Shown piece after piece: positions 36,312 through 49,600 of a stretch of DNA of 64,000 nt. Source of the stretch: Ciona intestinalis (lineage: Eukaryota; Chordata; Ascidiacea; Phlebobranchia; Cionidae); assembly GCF_000224145.3 (NCBI RefSeq), contig NW_004190447.1:62001-126000 (forward strand), given 5' to 3'. The number at the start of each line of letters is the position of its first letter. The stretch's first letter is position 1. Made by a program: the position numbers and the translations under genes. The notes beneath the pieces were generated by a model. That model did no database searches, was not told the DNA's origin, and saw nothing but the letters and a program-made list of their open reading frames with translations.

Positions 36312-36811
36312 NNNNNNNNNNNNNNNNNNNNNNNNNNNNNNNNNNNNNNNNNNNNNNNNNNNNNNNNNNNNNNNNNNNNNNNNNNNNNNNNNNNNNNNNN
36401 NNNNNNNNNNNNNNNNNNNNNNNNNNNNNNNNNNNNNNNNNNNNNNNNNNNNNNNNNNNNNNNNNNNNNNNNNNNNNNNNNNNNNNNNNNNNNNNNNNNN
36501 NNNNNNNNNNNNNNNNNNNNNNNNNNNNNNNNNNNNNNNNNNNNNNNNNNNNNNNNNNNNNNNNNNNNNNNNNNNNNNNNNNNNNNNNNNNNNNNNNNNN
36601 NNNNNNNNNNNNNNNNNNNNNNNNNNNNNNNNNNNNNNNNNNNNNNNNNNNNNNNNNNNNNNNNNNNNNNNNNNNNNNNNNNNNNNNNNNNNNNNNNNNN
36701 NNNNNNNNNNNNNNNNNNNNNNNNNNNNNNNNNNNNNNNNNNNNNNNNNNNNNNNNNNNNNNNNNNNNNNNNNNNNNNNNNNNNNNNNNNNNNNNNNNNN
36801 NNNNNNNNNNN
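36312..36811. other. Assembly gap, 500 N
   Basis: Between the truncated P450/peptide P2 locus and the mesothelin-like gene; it hides the left end of a hAT-like element. Confidence 0.99.
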
Positions 36812-37314
36812 TATTCAAACCTGTTTTAAAACACCTGCCCTCTAAATAATCAACGTGTGAATTGCAATTATGACGCAGTTATTAACGTGTGAATTGCTAT
36901 TATGTCGTAATCAATTGCCAGTTCAAACAATCGCTATTATGATGCTTGAATCCACGTGTGAATGCCTGCTTTTTCGTAATAAACATGCTGCTTGGCTGAG
37001 GAAAACATTTAAGTTGTGTATTACACCAATATAATGTTGCAAAACTAGTTAGCCTGCGGTATTAACAATCAAGATTGATGGCGTAATCGCCGTTGTAGGG
37101 CACGATCAAAGCAACAGCGTCCCTGCGCACTCTGTCTTATTGCAAAACAACAATCAACGAACACGAACACGTGCCTTTCGTGTAAATAAGACAGATATTG
37201 ATATACGTTTATGCCCTATGACGTCATAGTTCGGTTAACGACTTGAACTTTTCGTTAGCGGTTAACCGAATAGGTTCGGTTAACCGGTTAACCGTTAACT
37301 TTTCCACAGCCCTA
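36812..37314. mobile_element. Second copy of the outer hAT-like element, left end in the gap
   Basis: Matches the outer element at 52908-54691 without the nested insertion, from the gap edge to CAGCCCTA at 37314. Confidence 0.85.
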
Positions 37315-37679
37315 ATAATAACATTTCTTTAACAGGGTGGGTAAACTCAAAACCTTTTTATATTACAATTAAGAAGAATATGTATTTCTAGTTAATGCAT
37401 TTGTTTTAATTTAAAGTAGCTTTTATGAACAGACCTGTTAATCAATACAAAATTTCCACTATTTTATTTAAAAAAAATAATGCTTTATATAACTGAATAA
37501 TAAAATACTCATAACTTTATTTGATTAGGGTATCGAAGATTTAGCAATATTCTAAACGAAAAGACAGGATGTAACGACAAAACAGTTGTTAAAACAGCTT
37601 ACAGTTAAGAACATATTTACATTTAATTTTAAGAAAAAATGTATGGCCGCTACACCTAGATAATATGTTTCTTATACAG

Positions 37680-40600
37680 GTGCTTTTACTGAAGCAGAGT
37701 TACAAAATATCAACCCCGTTCATACATCACTTATTTCACCTTACGCACTGAGAATTATAGCTTCAAACAAACTAGTGGTGAGAATTTTAAATCTAGATAT
37801 TGAACTAGATCTGTCTGCTTGTATACTGGTCTACTGCCCTAACCTAGGACACCTGCTTACTAATATATTGTCATGTGAAGCTAGGTGTACTGTGTTCTTT
37901 GTTGTGTCTGTGTGCCTATTGAGTTGCATCTAGTGGAATCCTGGTTCTGGAGTCTTCAATTTGAATAACCTTAGTTTTTCTTAGTCATTATATTTTGTAC
38001 ACGCTAGCGGGCGATACGTTGTAAACTGCAGCCTAGATTAAGTGAAAATATAATCCGTATTTGTGACAAGGTTGTCACACTAAGTTATAATTTGGCTAAC
38101 AACACATTTGCGAAAGTTACCCGTTTTTATGTAAAAACTGTACGAAGTAAGGGAGGTTGACGCTTGACGGTATTCTCTTGGATTATTTGCTCATTCGATT
38201 ATCTTTTTGTTTCCTAAGCATTCAAGTTTCACACAATACATATATATAGTAGCGTGGGGGAAGACGGGACGCCTTAAGCACATAATATCCAAATATCCGG
38301 ATCGTGTTATAAACAATTAACATCGGTCTATGGAAGTCAGAAGGACACAGTTTATAATTCTTTTTTCCCCCAAATGAGACGAGAAAATAGAATAAAAAAG
38401 CGTCCCATTTTCCCCCACTCTACTATATAATATATATACATCTTTACATCATGTTATATAGTTTAAGATGTAGTCATCATTTTCCTATTATCTAGTTAAT
38501 CTTGTTATCGACATTTTCATAAGCCTATTTATTTTCTTACATTTTTTTTGGATGAAACCCTATATTGTATATAAATACATACAAGCAACTATACAGTTAA
38601 ATCTTTACCACAGAATGCATGGAATGCTTCACATTTTGCTTTACTTGGAACAAACAATGGAATGATAATGATCAGCAGAAATGATGTTTTTACGCAACTT
38701 TCAAATAAAAAGAAAAATGCTGTTGTGCGTGCTGCCTTTGGTGCAAATGCAGGTGGATTGTTTTTTTTGTGATTCTTCCGCTTTCAAAATAAACATTTAG
38801 GTTCAATTACAAGTATTTAGTGTGTTAATACGTTAGTAGTGTAATAGTTTTTGCTGCTGTCGTTTTGCTTATATGATTGTGCCTTTTTTTGTATAAGAAC
38901 ATCCTGGCTATGTTCGCTTTCCGTTTCAGCAGACAAATATAATGTACAACACTTATATTTTAACTAGTGTTGTAAACAATTTCATAAACCACTGATTTTA
39001 AAAGGAACTCATGCAAAGACAATACCTATATTTCTTAAATACCTATATTTTCTTATAACAAATATTTCTTAAATTAAAATAAACAGATAACGATATGTTG
39101 ATGATGCACTGTGTTTTGAAAACACAAATTAACACATTTATTGAAAAGGATTTTGGCGTAATTTACGTTATAATGCCTGCGGTAATGCAACAATGGCCGT
39201 AACTTTTTCCGTTTTTTAAAAAGTTTTTTTGGGCTAAACTAACATTTATTTTTACAAAATAGTAGCACACATGGTATTTATTAAGTGTATATATATATTT
39301 TTATTTAAAACCAACATGTATGACTGTGATCAGACATCTTAAATAATATAACATTATTTTTATATAGATTTAAATGAAATTTAGATCATGTATTTTATTC
39401 TATTTGGGTTAGTCCCGAGGTGTGGCACGCCTCTCAATAGGTAGGCGACAAGGGCTTTAGAAAAATGTTATGTAACTACATTTGGTCATTTCATGTAACT
39501 ACATTTGTCACTTTACGCACACTTTTGTTTCTATTGGAAGTTTAACCTAATTAAAATAAATGGCTTGTTTGTACGTTAGGTGTAGCGACCACGCTTATTT
39601 TCTTTCAACTAAATGTAAATATGTTTTTAACTGTAAGCGTGTTTTAACATCTGTTGTTTTGTCGCTATATCCTGTCTTTTCGTTTAAAATATTTCTAAAT
39701 CTTTGCTACCGTAATCAAAGAGACAAATAAAAGTTATAGTTATATTCACATAATTACATTTGTTCATTCTACACAGGCCGTATGTTAAGTCAGATCACCA
39801 TGATGCTTCATAGCATGGAGTTCTCGACCCGTGCGTTCCAAACCATGATGAATAAGATGATGAAGACTGCAACGCTCCTCTTCCAGAAGATCTTCCAAGT
39901 GATCATCTCACCAACTAAGAGACCACCACCCGCAGGTCCGGGAGCAGCATTCAACCTCATCGACCCGTCTCAATTTGTGAAACCTGCCCCTCCCGAACTT
40001 AAAGCCGGACTCTCAAAACAGGATTTTCAAAAAACACTAGGTAAGTTTTTTAATCTGTACTATCTAAAAATGTTATCTTTCTTACAGAATTATAGTAACA
40101 GAAAATAACTTTTCTTTCATAAAGAAATATAGTTGAAAAAATAATAAAATATATTTGTGGACATAAAGTTACAGACAATAATTTATCATTCTTTTGGAAA
40201 CATTAAAGGTGATATAATTAATATAGTTGGTGAGTTCCAAAGTTTGTGTTTGTTTATTTACATATTATATTTTAGGCCAGTTTATTAATCTCTGATTGCT
40301 TCCAAGTTAGTTGCATGAATCACAATATGTGTTTTTATATTTGCACTTTTTTAGACACAAAATACTTAGAAGACAGAAAAGTGATTGAATTGTAAGTAAA
40401 ACAAAGTTGAATGTGAATGTAACTTACTTTATCCTAGCATGACCGAAAACTGGCGGTCGTTAAACATGGGTGTTCTGTTTCAAACATCTTGTGCCAGCTT
40501 ACGAGTTACCACGTATGTTACTTTGTTGGTGAATATTTTTGAGGGGATTTTTAATTTTTTCATGTATGGTTGATAATTTGGACAACTCATTACTGACCAC

Positions 40601-43600
40601 TGGGTTGAAGCAATTGCCGTTAAGCGTCTTGTCTAAGGACACATATGCCCACAATGGTAGCCAACTGTGCTATGACACAGGTTACACAAAATGTCCGGCA
40701 CACTGTAGAGCATTTCTTAAACTGGGGTAAATTTACCCATTTTGGTATATTCCTTGTACTTAGTGGGTAAATAAACTACCGATCAAAATTCACATCCGTT
40801 GACAGAACCGAAAAATTGTGCCAATTCTAGTACTTTACAAGACATTGAACAACTCGTTGCCAAAAAGCAAGCGCATCGGTCGCATTAAATATAACTGATG
40901 TAATTAGTTGTTTTCGCTTTTTAATAAATGAGTGCCATATTACACATTGTGGGTAAATATGATAAGTATTTCTGTTAAAAGAGTAAAGCATACGAAAAAA
41001 TTAAGGACCACTGCTGTAGAGTAATATTGTATTATTTAACAGCATCAACAAAGCTGCGACAACTGATCAAAAAGTCTTGAGTGTGATGACAGGTGGCGTG
41101 TCAATCAACACGTTGACAGAGGAAAGTATCAACTCCATTCCACCCAAGTTATTTCAAGCAATGAAGGTGTTTTATAATTCATGTATTTTTCTTCATGAGA
41201 AAGGATGAGAAATTTTCGCGGATTTCCGACTTTTTTTGTCAAAATGATGATTTTCGTAAATAATTCTTCACTTGCACCATAGTTTAGTCTTCATGTGCAC
41301 TGTAGTTTGGTCTATACATCTATCCTATCAGCAAAGTTTAGCCACTACCTGCTTAAATGCATTGATTGAGCGGCCACCAAATCCCCTGCTAAAAACATTT
41401 TGGTTTTCAGACTTTTGGTTTTCAGACCATTTTTCCATGAAAGTTGATAGACGAATTTCGCAAGTTATTAATAGAAGTTTTCAGTACACTTTATGATTTA
41501 ATTTAAAGTTAATGCAACCTGCTGCATTATTTAAATCTATCTCATTTCTAAAAACTTTTATTTAACTACTCTTACAAAATCACATTTCAAAGTAGGGGGG
41601 GGGAAAGATGGAACACCTTATCATTCTATTTTCTCTTCTTATTTGGTAGTAAACAAAGAACATTTAAAGAATTATGAAACCATGTCCTTACGACTCCCAT
41701 AGACCGTTGTTAATTGCTTAAAACACAATCAGGATATTTGAATATTACGTGTCCCATCTGTCCCCACTGTACCATATTTTTAAAATTGATTTAAAATCCA
41801 CACAGCCATCCCAACTTAAAGAAATGAATGGAGCGACATTAGCTTTGCTTCTTGATTCAGATCGTGCATCTCATGACCCAACTGCTGTTTCTAAAGTTCT
41901 TCACAAACTCACATTATCTCAGTTTGAGGAGGCAATGCAAGCTTTGAATGATAAAATGGTATGTTTACAGGTTACAGCTATTACTCCAACCGAGTGGTCA
42001 CTAATGGGTTGTCCAAATTATTAGCCACACATAAAAAAAAGAAAACAAAAAATAATCACTCCCAAAGTAACGTACTGGGTAACTCGTAAGTCGGCATGAG
42101 GTGTATAAAACAGAACACCTGTGTTATAAGAATATATAAATTACATATGTGATAAATCGTAAGCTGGCATGAGGTGTATAAAACAGAACACTTGTGTTAT
42201 AAAGACTGTCGTTTTCCGGCCACGAGAGAATAAAATAAGAAGTAACATCTTTATTTTCAAAACTAATACATTTTGCTCTAAATATGAACTTGACATAACA
42301 GCCTTAGTTTTCTGTTTAAGTTAGCCTTAGTTTTCTGTTGATAATCAATGTTTTTAAAAATTCGAATAAAAGGGTTTTATGTCAAACAGAACATACTTTA
42401 TTTGTAAAAAAAATAATTATTTTGTAAAAAAATTATTATAATGAATAACTCTGATTAAGGCAACCAAAATAGGACACATAGTATTGCATAATTACAAAAA
42501 AATTATAATATATAATACGCTATAGTATAATATATTATAATACGCTTAAATACGCTATAGTATAATATAGTGTACAGGAAACGGTTTTCATACTATTTTC
42601 TTAAACCCATTTGGTAGTAAACAAAGAACATTCAAAGAATTAAAATACTGTATCTTTATAACTCCCATAGACCGTTGTTAATTGTTTAAAACACGGTCAG
42701 GATATTCGAATGGTATGTGCTAAAGATGTCCCATCTTACCCCACAGTACTATACAATATATATAATAATAATGTTATACGCATGAAATTAGCCATTGGTA
42801 AAGAAATTAAAAATAAAAAAATAATATTTACAAATTTCACAATCTTGTTATACTATTCAATGCACGAACTAAACATTTTTTCCTTTCAGAACAAACCAGT
42901 AAATGGTAGCAAGTTACCATGGAGACCACCTATTGCAATTCAGTCAATTATATTTAAAGATTATTTGAAGAGAATAAACAAGTATAGTGTGGATCAAAAA
43001 GTTGCAAACCTCATCAAGTATTTATGTCCTTTCACTGCAGGAGCACCTGCTCGTCTTATTAAACAAATACCGATGATCAAAAGCAAACGATTGGCTGTGT
43101 AAGTTTTGTGTGGTGTTTCTATGCATGTGTGATTATTTATTGATACTGTTGTTGGTGGTACAAAAATGTTATTTTCTGTATCACATTTTATTATTTAGTT
43201 GAAACGCTCAAATTGTACATTTTGAGTTTTAATCATGTTTTGCAGTTTTTTGTAAGGATTTATTTAGATACGCTATTTTGTGATATTTTAATACATTGTA
43301 ACTTCAATCTTCAAACAATGTACAGTACACAAACTGTTTATATATTACATACTGATTTAATCCTAAACACAATTTTACTTTGTACCCTTTATCGGAACTA
43401 CATGTTTTGCAAAATCTTAAATACATTATAACTTCAAAAATCTACAGTACACAAACAGTTTATACATAATAGTCTGGGGGAAGATGAGGCACTTTTTTAT
43501 TCTATTTTATCGTCTTATTTGGTAGTAAACAAGGAATATTCAAAGAATTATAAAACCGTATTCTCACGACTCCCATAGATCGTTGTTAATTGTTCAAAAC

Positions 43601-46600
43601 ATGATAAGGATATAAGGATATTTGGGTATTATGTGCTAAAAGTGTCCCGTTTTCCCCACCTCACTTCATAAGATATTAATTTAATATTAAACGAACTGTT
43701 ATCGTTTTTACATTTTTCCTTTATTAGAACTGCATGTTTTGCAAAATCTTATAAGGATCTTGACAAGCAGCAAAAAAGTCAGTTTGCCAACTTATTGTTA
43801 AGATCAGTAGGTGAGGACGAGGTTGATAAATTACCATTAGAAGTTATGGATAAGTTCATTCTTGACATTCCGCTTGGTCGAATTCAAAAACACTTAAATT
43901 ATGACAAGGTATTTTAATTGGTTTCAACTAATTTTTGTAAATATTATGGTCTATTTGTTTAATTTGAAAATGACAAGAAAACTACCGTTAACATGAGGGC
44001 ACAAAACAAACACTTATTTTGGCTGATTTCAACTTATTTTTGTAAAACTTATTTTGTTTGATTTGGTTATGATTTAAAAATGAAAACAAGAAAATCGTTT
44101 GTTAACAATTAGGCATATTACCACATTTAGAAAATCAAAAGTAGTTGTCACTTGAAAATTGCTGAAAACACAGCAGTAAACAACTAGTGCATTCGATAAA
44201 TTAGCATAACAATGTACATGTTGTTTTTGTATATATAGATAGAGTAGGGCGGGGAAAGATGGGACACCTTTTTTATTTCTTGTCCGATTTAGTAGTAAAC
44301 AAAGAACATTCAAAGTATTATGAAACCGTATTCTCATAACTCCCATAGACTGTTTTAAATTGTTTAAAACACGATCAGGATATTTTAGATCTTATCTGCT
44401 AAAGGTGTCCCGTCTTTCCCCACCCTAATATAATATAAACAGTAAGCTATATACATTTATCACATTTTATTGTACCAGTTACTTTCCCTTGTTGAGGATG
44501 GTTATTTACAAAAACTTGACAATCTGCATCCTAAATACACAACGTTTGCCAAAAAAATACTTAAGGGTTTGCTTTCCAAACCTGCCAAGTTTGATGACAC
44601 AGCGTTCTTGGACAAGTTAGTACACTGCTATGTTATTTAATGTGTATTTTAACTACAGCGCCGTGGTGTAGTGGTTAGCGCCTGCCTTTAACCCAGAGGT
44701 AATGAGTTCAGGGCTCGACGCTGCTACCATTGCGGACGTATGTGTCCTTGGGCAAGACACTTAACGGCAATTGCTACAACCCAGTGGTCACTAATGGGTT
44801 GTGCAAATTATCTGCCATACATAAAAATTAAAAAAAAAATCTCTCAAAAAATAATCACCCCCAAAATAACATACATGGTAACTGGTAAGCTAGCACGAGG
44901 TGTTAAACTTGTGTGATAACGACTAAAAATCACAGTTAGTATTGGTAAGCGAGTAAAATATGAACGTGACTTGCTTTATCCTCAAGTTGCCGGAAAACTA
45001 CAGTCATTATAACACAGGTGTTCTGTTTCATACACCTTGTGCCAGTTTATAAGTTACCATGTATGTTACTTTGTGGGATATTTTTTTATGTATGGCNNNN
45101 NNNNNNNNNNNNNNNNNNNNNNNNNNNNNNNNNNNNNNNNNNNNNNTGTTATATTCACTTCCACAAATCTTAATTCCCACAACCTATGACTTATATCTTT
45201 TAGTCTTGACTGAAATCAAAACATATATGTGTGATTTTTTGAACAAATGTTCGGTGGTACCTTTAATCACCATTGATCATCTCTATCCGTATACAAATTT
45301 AACTGTTATTTTACTTTTTTGGAATCACATATTGATTATCTTTAAATGAATGTAACTTGGTTTATCCTCGCAATAAAAACAGTTGTTATACCACGGCCAT
45401 GGGTGTTCATACACCCCTCGTGCCAGCTTAGTGTTACCATGTATGTTACTTTGTGTGTGATCATATTTTTATATATATTTTTTTATGTGTGGCTGATAAT
45501 TTGGACAGCCCGTTATTAACCCAACCCGTTAGTGACCACTATGTTTGAGAAAGTGTTTTACCCAAGGACACGTACTTCTATACCACTATGATAGCAGTGA
45601 CATGCCTTGAACCCATTACCTCTGAGTTTGAAGCATGTGACCATTTGACCATGGCGTCGGTAAATAAACTAATATTTCTCTGACTGTTAGTGTTCTGGTG
45701 AACAAGCACAGCGATTAAAAAGATGTCAACTAATGTTGGAACAAGTGAAAAAAGTTGAAAAGAAGCGATCTGGAAGCACAAAGAGGGCAGTGAAGAAGAA
45801 GGCGGTTACTCGAGGAGATCTTGGACAATTTTCTGTGAGTTTTTAACCAGGTTCTGTTTCAAACACCTTGTGCCCGCTTTTGTTCCCATTTATCATACTT
45901 TGTGGGTGATTCTTTTATGGGATTTTTTTTATGTATGGCTGATAATTTGCACAACCCGTTATTAACCACTTGGTTGGAGCAATTGTCCATAAGTGTCTTG
46001 CCTAAGGCCACATATGCCACAAAGGTAACATCTACGAGCCTTGAAACAGTAACCTTTGGATTATAGACAGGCCCATGAACCACTGTGTCTTAGCGCCAGA
46101 TTATGACCTTAAGTGAGTGGCAGAAATAGTAAAGATAATTTTTTATTAATTTTTATATTGTTTTTGTACTGAGTACAAATAATCGATAATAATTTCTTTG
46201 TTTGTTAACAACTTTATTATTCGACTTGCCATTCTGATAATAAAATTAATAACTTTACTTGTACCTTTGATTACGGTAGAGAAGATTGAAAAACTTTTAA
46301 ATTAAAAAGACAGGATGTAGCGACAAAACAATGGTTGTTAAAACACGTTTAGTGTAATGAACATATTTACATTGGATTAGAAAAAAATGAGCGTGGTCTC
46401 TACACCTAGCAGAGAAACAAGCTGTTTATGTTTAAATATTTTCAAGTTAAACTTCTAATAGAAACAAAAGTGTGCATAAAGACACGACCCACACACAGTA
46501 AGAGTGTTTATCCTTTTATTATTTAATTTAGTGATTGTTTAGGTGTTTAAAAAAATTATAGTAGGGTGTGGGAAGAATATTTAATATCTAAATATTCTGA

Positions 46601-49600
46601 TCGTGTTTTAAACAATTTACAGCAGTCCATGGGAGTCGTGACTCGTGAGGAAACGGTTTTATATTCTTTGAATGTTCTTTGTTTACTACCAAATGGCATG
46701 AGAAAGTAGAATGAAAAGGTGTCCCATATGCCCCCACTCCACTATAATAACTTTATTTTGACTTTCCAATAAATTCAGATGATGCGAGAATTGGCGAGCT
46801 CTTTGCTGGAGGACAAGGATCTGAGCACAATGAACGCAGATGAAGTAAAGGAAGTTGCAGGAGCACTTGGAGGACTCACAACACAAGATATCGATAAACT
46901 TCCCGATACTGCAGTCTTACAAGCTATGAGCGCAATCAAAGATAATACGAATCTAACTCCAAAACAGGTAAAAAAAGTCTATGTAAATTCGTGTTATTAA
47001 CATATCTATTGTACACTTTTTTCTTTTCTTATTTTTTTTATTTTGACCAACTGTTAAAGTATGCTCTCTAGTGACACAGGTGTTCAACTAGTTAAATACA
47101 AAATACATATTAAAGATTTTATCTTTCGCAAAAATTTCCTAGTAAATTAAAATTCAAATTAAATTTATTTTATTTTATAAAACAGCGAGAAACCTTATTT
47201 TTGTTTAAAATATCAACCATTTGTTAAAAAATAAATCTCTTTCATTTCTGCAAAAAATTTTAGAAACGAATTATGTTTAAAAAAGCGAAGAAAGCTGGGT
47301 TGACAATCCACAGTTCAAGTGACATTGCCAACCTTGGTGAGTTAGTCAGTGAGGTGTCTGCATCTGACCTTAAGAAAATATCCACAAGTGATCTCAAGAG
47401 CAGTATGAAAGAATTCACCAAACGGGCCGCTGGTTTTAGTAAAGCACAGAAGAAAGCAATAGTGACAAAGGTTGGAATTAAAAAAAAAACAGAAATTAGT
47501 TTGGGTAAAGTTAATCAAGCTGTGTACAGATTAGTGTTACACAGTTCCCCATTTCCAGGACCGGAGTCTTTAGAAATTGTTTAACGAGCTTATAAAATGG
47601 TGTTCCAGTGGTTTCAAACTTCTTTTTAGCCTTGATAGTTTACACTACAGTTATTGAAAAAATAGCTCTGTTTTAGTTTTAATTTTTTATTGTTTTAAAT
47701 GTTTGCTTTTACCTATTTGTATGAAAGCTCTTGTCGCCTACTTTTGGGAAAGCGGCAGGCTCCAAAAGCTGGTGTGGTCCATTGGTAGCACCTTGGGCGT
47801 TGGGGTAATGAGCCAATCTTGCCCTAAATTCTAGAACCCATAGCATGCACCGGCTGGACCTTAACCACATAGAATAGAAAAAAATACCTTTTTGTATTAG
47901 TTGCAAGAGATGGCGGTCGATGATATGTTAAGTGAAGATCTTGGAGAGTTCGCTGCGGAAATTCCTCTCAGTAAACTAAAGTCAATGCAAACCGTGAATT
48001 TAGAACACATTCGTAACCAGCCATGGGAAAGAGGGCAGGTTAATGTCGTTGTTGTTTATTTGTTAAAGCGTATGGTTCTAATATTTCTAAATCTTCGCCA
48101 CAGTAATCGAAGAGACAAATAAAGTTATTATTATTATATGGTAGGGTGGCGGAAGATGCAACACCATTTCATTCTATTTTCTCATCCCATTTGGCAGTAA
48201 ACAAAGAACATGCACAAAATGATTAAACCGTATCCTCACAACTCACATAGACTCCTAATAATTGTTTAAAAAACAATCCGGATATTTGGATATTATGTGC
48301 CAAAGGTGTCCCATCTTTCCCCACTCCACTATATAATAATCTCTTCGATTACGGTAGCGAAGATTTAGAAATAATTTAAACGAAAAGACAGAATATAGCG
48401 ACAAAACAACAGTTGTTTGAACAAGCTTACAGTTAAAAACATATTTACATTTAATTACAGGAAAAGTGTATGATTACTTTATACTATTTCAGCATAATTT
48501 TTGTTTTTTAATTTAAAATTTTTTTAAATTCTTTTTTAAATTTTTTTAAGAAGTTTTAGAAAGTCAATATTTTAGGCAGCAAAGTTGATTGAGATGTACA
48601 GGAATGGTTCAGATGAGACACCACTTAATGCAGAAATAGTCAGGTAGTCAAATCTTTATTAAACATTGATATTTTATACAAAATACAGCACAGAATTTGA
48701 AAGTACGTTTTAAAGTTGTTGTATAAAATAAGTAATAAACGCTTGGTTGAGTTAAAAATTACCATGTTTATTTTATTAATTAAAATATTTTTTCAAACTT
48801 TAAATTTTTAAACTGAACCTTTTTTTTACCCGACGCCGCAGCACAGTTGGTTAGCGCACTTGCCTCTAACCCAGAGATAATGGGTTCAAGGCTCTTCGCT
48901 GCTACCATTGTGGGCGTATGTTCTTGGGCAAGACACTTAACGGCAATTGCTCCAACGCAATGGTCACTAACGGGTTGTCCACCTTATCAGCCACACAAAA
49001 AAAATCACCCACAAAGTAACATACTTGGTAACTCGTAAGCTGTCATGAGGTGTATGAAACAAAACACTTGTGTTTAATGACTATTGTATTCCAGCCACGC
49101 GAGGACAAAGTAACTTACATTCATTCATTCATTTATTTAAAAAATACGTTATATTTTATTAAACAGCCAACTTGGTTCTACCATCATTGGAATGAAATGC
49201 AGTGACGTAATGGACATTGTATATGATGATATGTTAGAGGTTGCTGTGTCCATGGATTCTGCTGTTGACATGTCTCCTGATATGGTAGGACAAATAAGAC
49301 ATTTAATAATGATAACATGATTTAAGTAAAATAAATTTGTTTCTCCAACCCAGTGGTCACTTATGGGTTGTCCAAATTACCAGCCACACAAAAAAAAAAG
49401 AAAAAAAATCCTCCTCTCAAAAAAATACACAGAAAGTAACATACATGGTAACACGTATCTTGTAAGCTGGCACTAGGTGTATAAACACCTGTGTCATAGC
49501 GACTGTAGTTTTCCGGCCACGCAAGTTACATTTATTTATTTATTTTGTTTGAATCCAACAGTGAAAATCAAATTAGTTAAAATCGCATGGAGAACAGAGT

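Larger units (their letters stand above)
36000..37679. other. Gap-bearing region with hAT-like element remnant, no gene seen
   Basis: Upstream flank of peptide gene P2 to about 36225, a 500-N gap (36312-36811), the right part of a hAT-like element to 37314, and a minus-strand copy of the ~200-bp dispersed repeat (about 37525-37660). P450 3' exons or the first exons of the next gene could be hidden in the gap. Confidence 0.6.

Noticed and set aside
44655..44730. Possible tRNA genes at SINE heads
   Set aside because: Box-like motifs are present, but the heads are diverged, lack a full cloverleaf by eye and are always joined to the SINE body.
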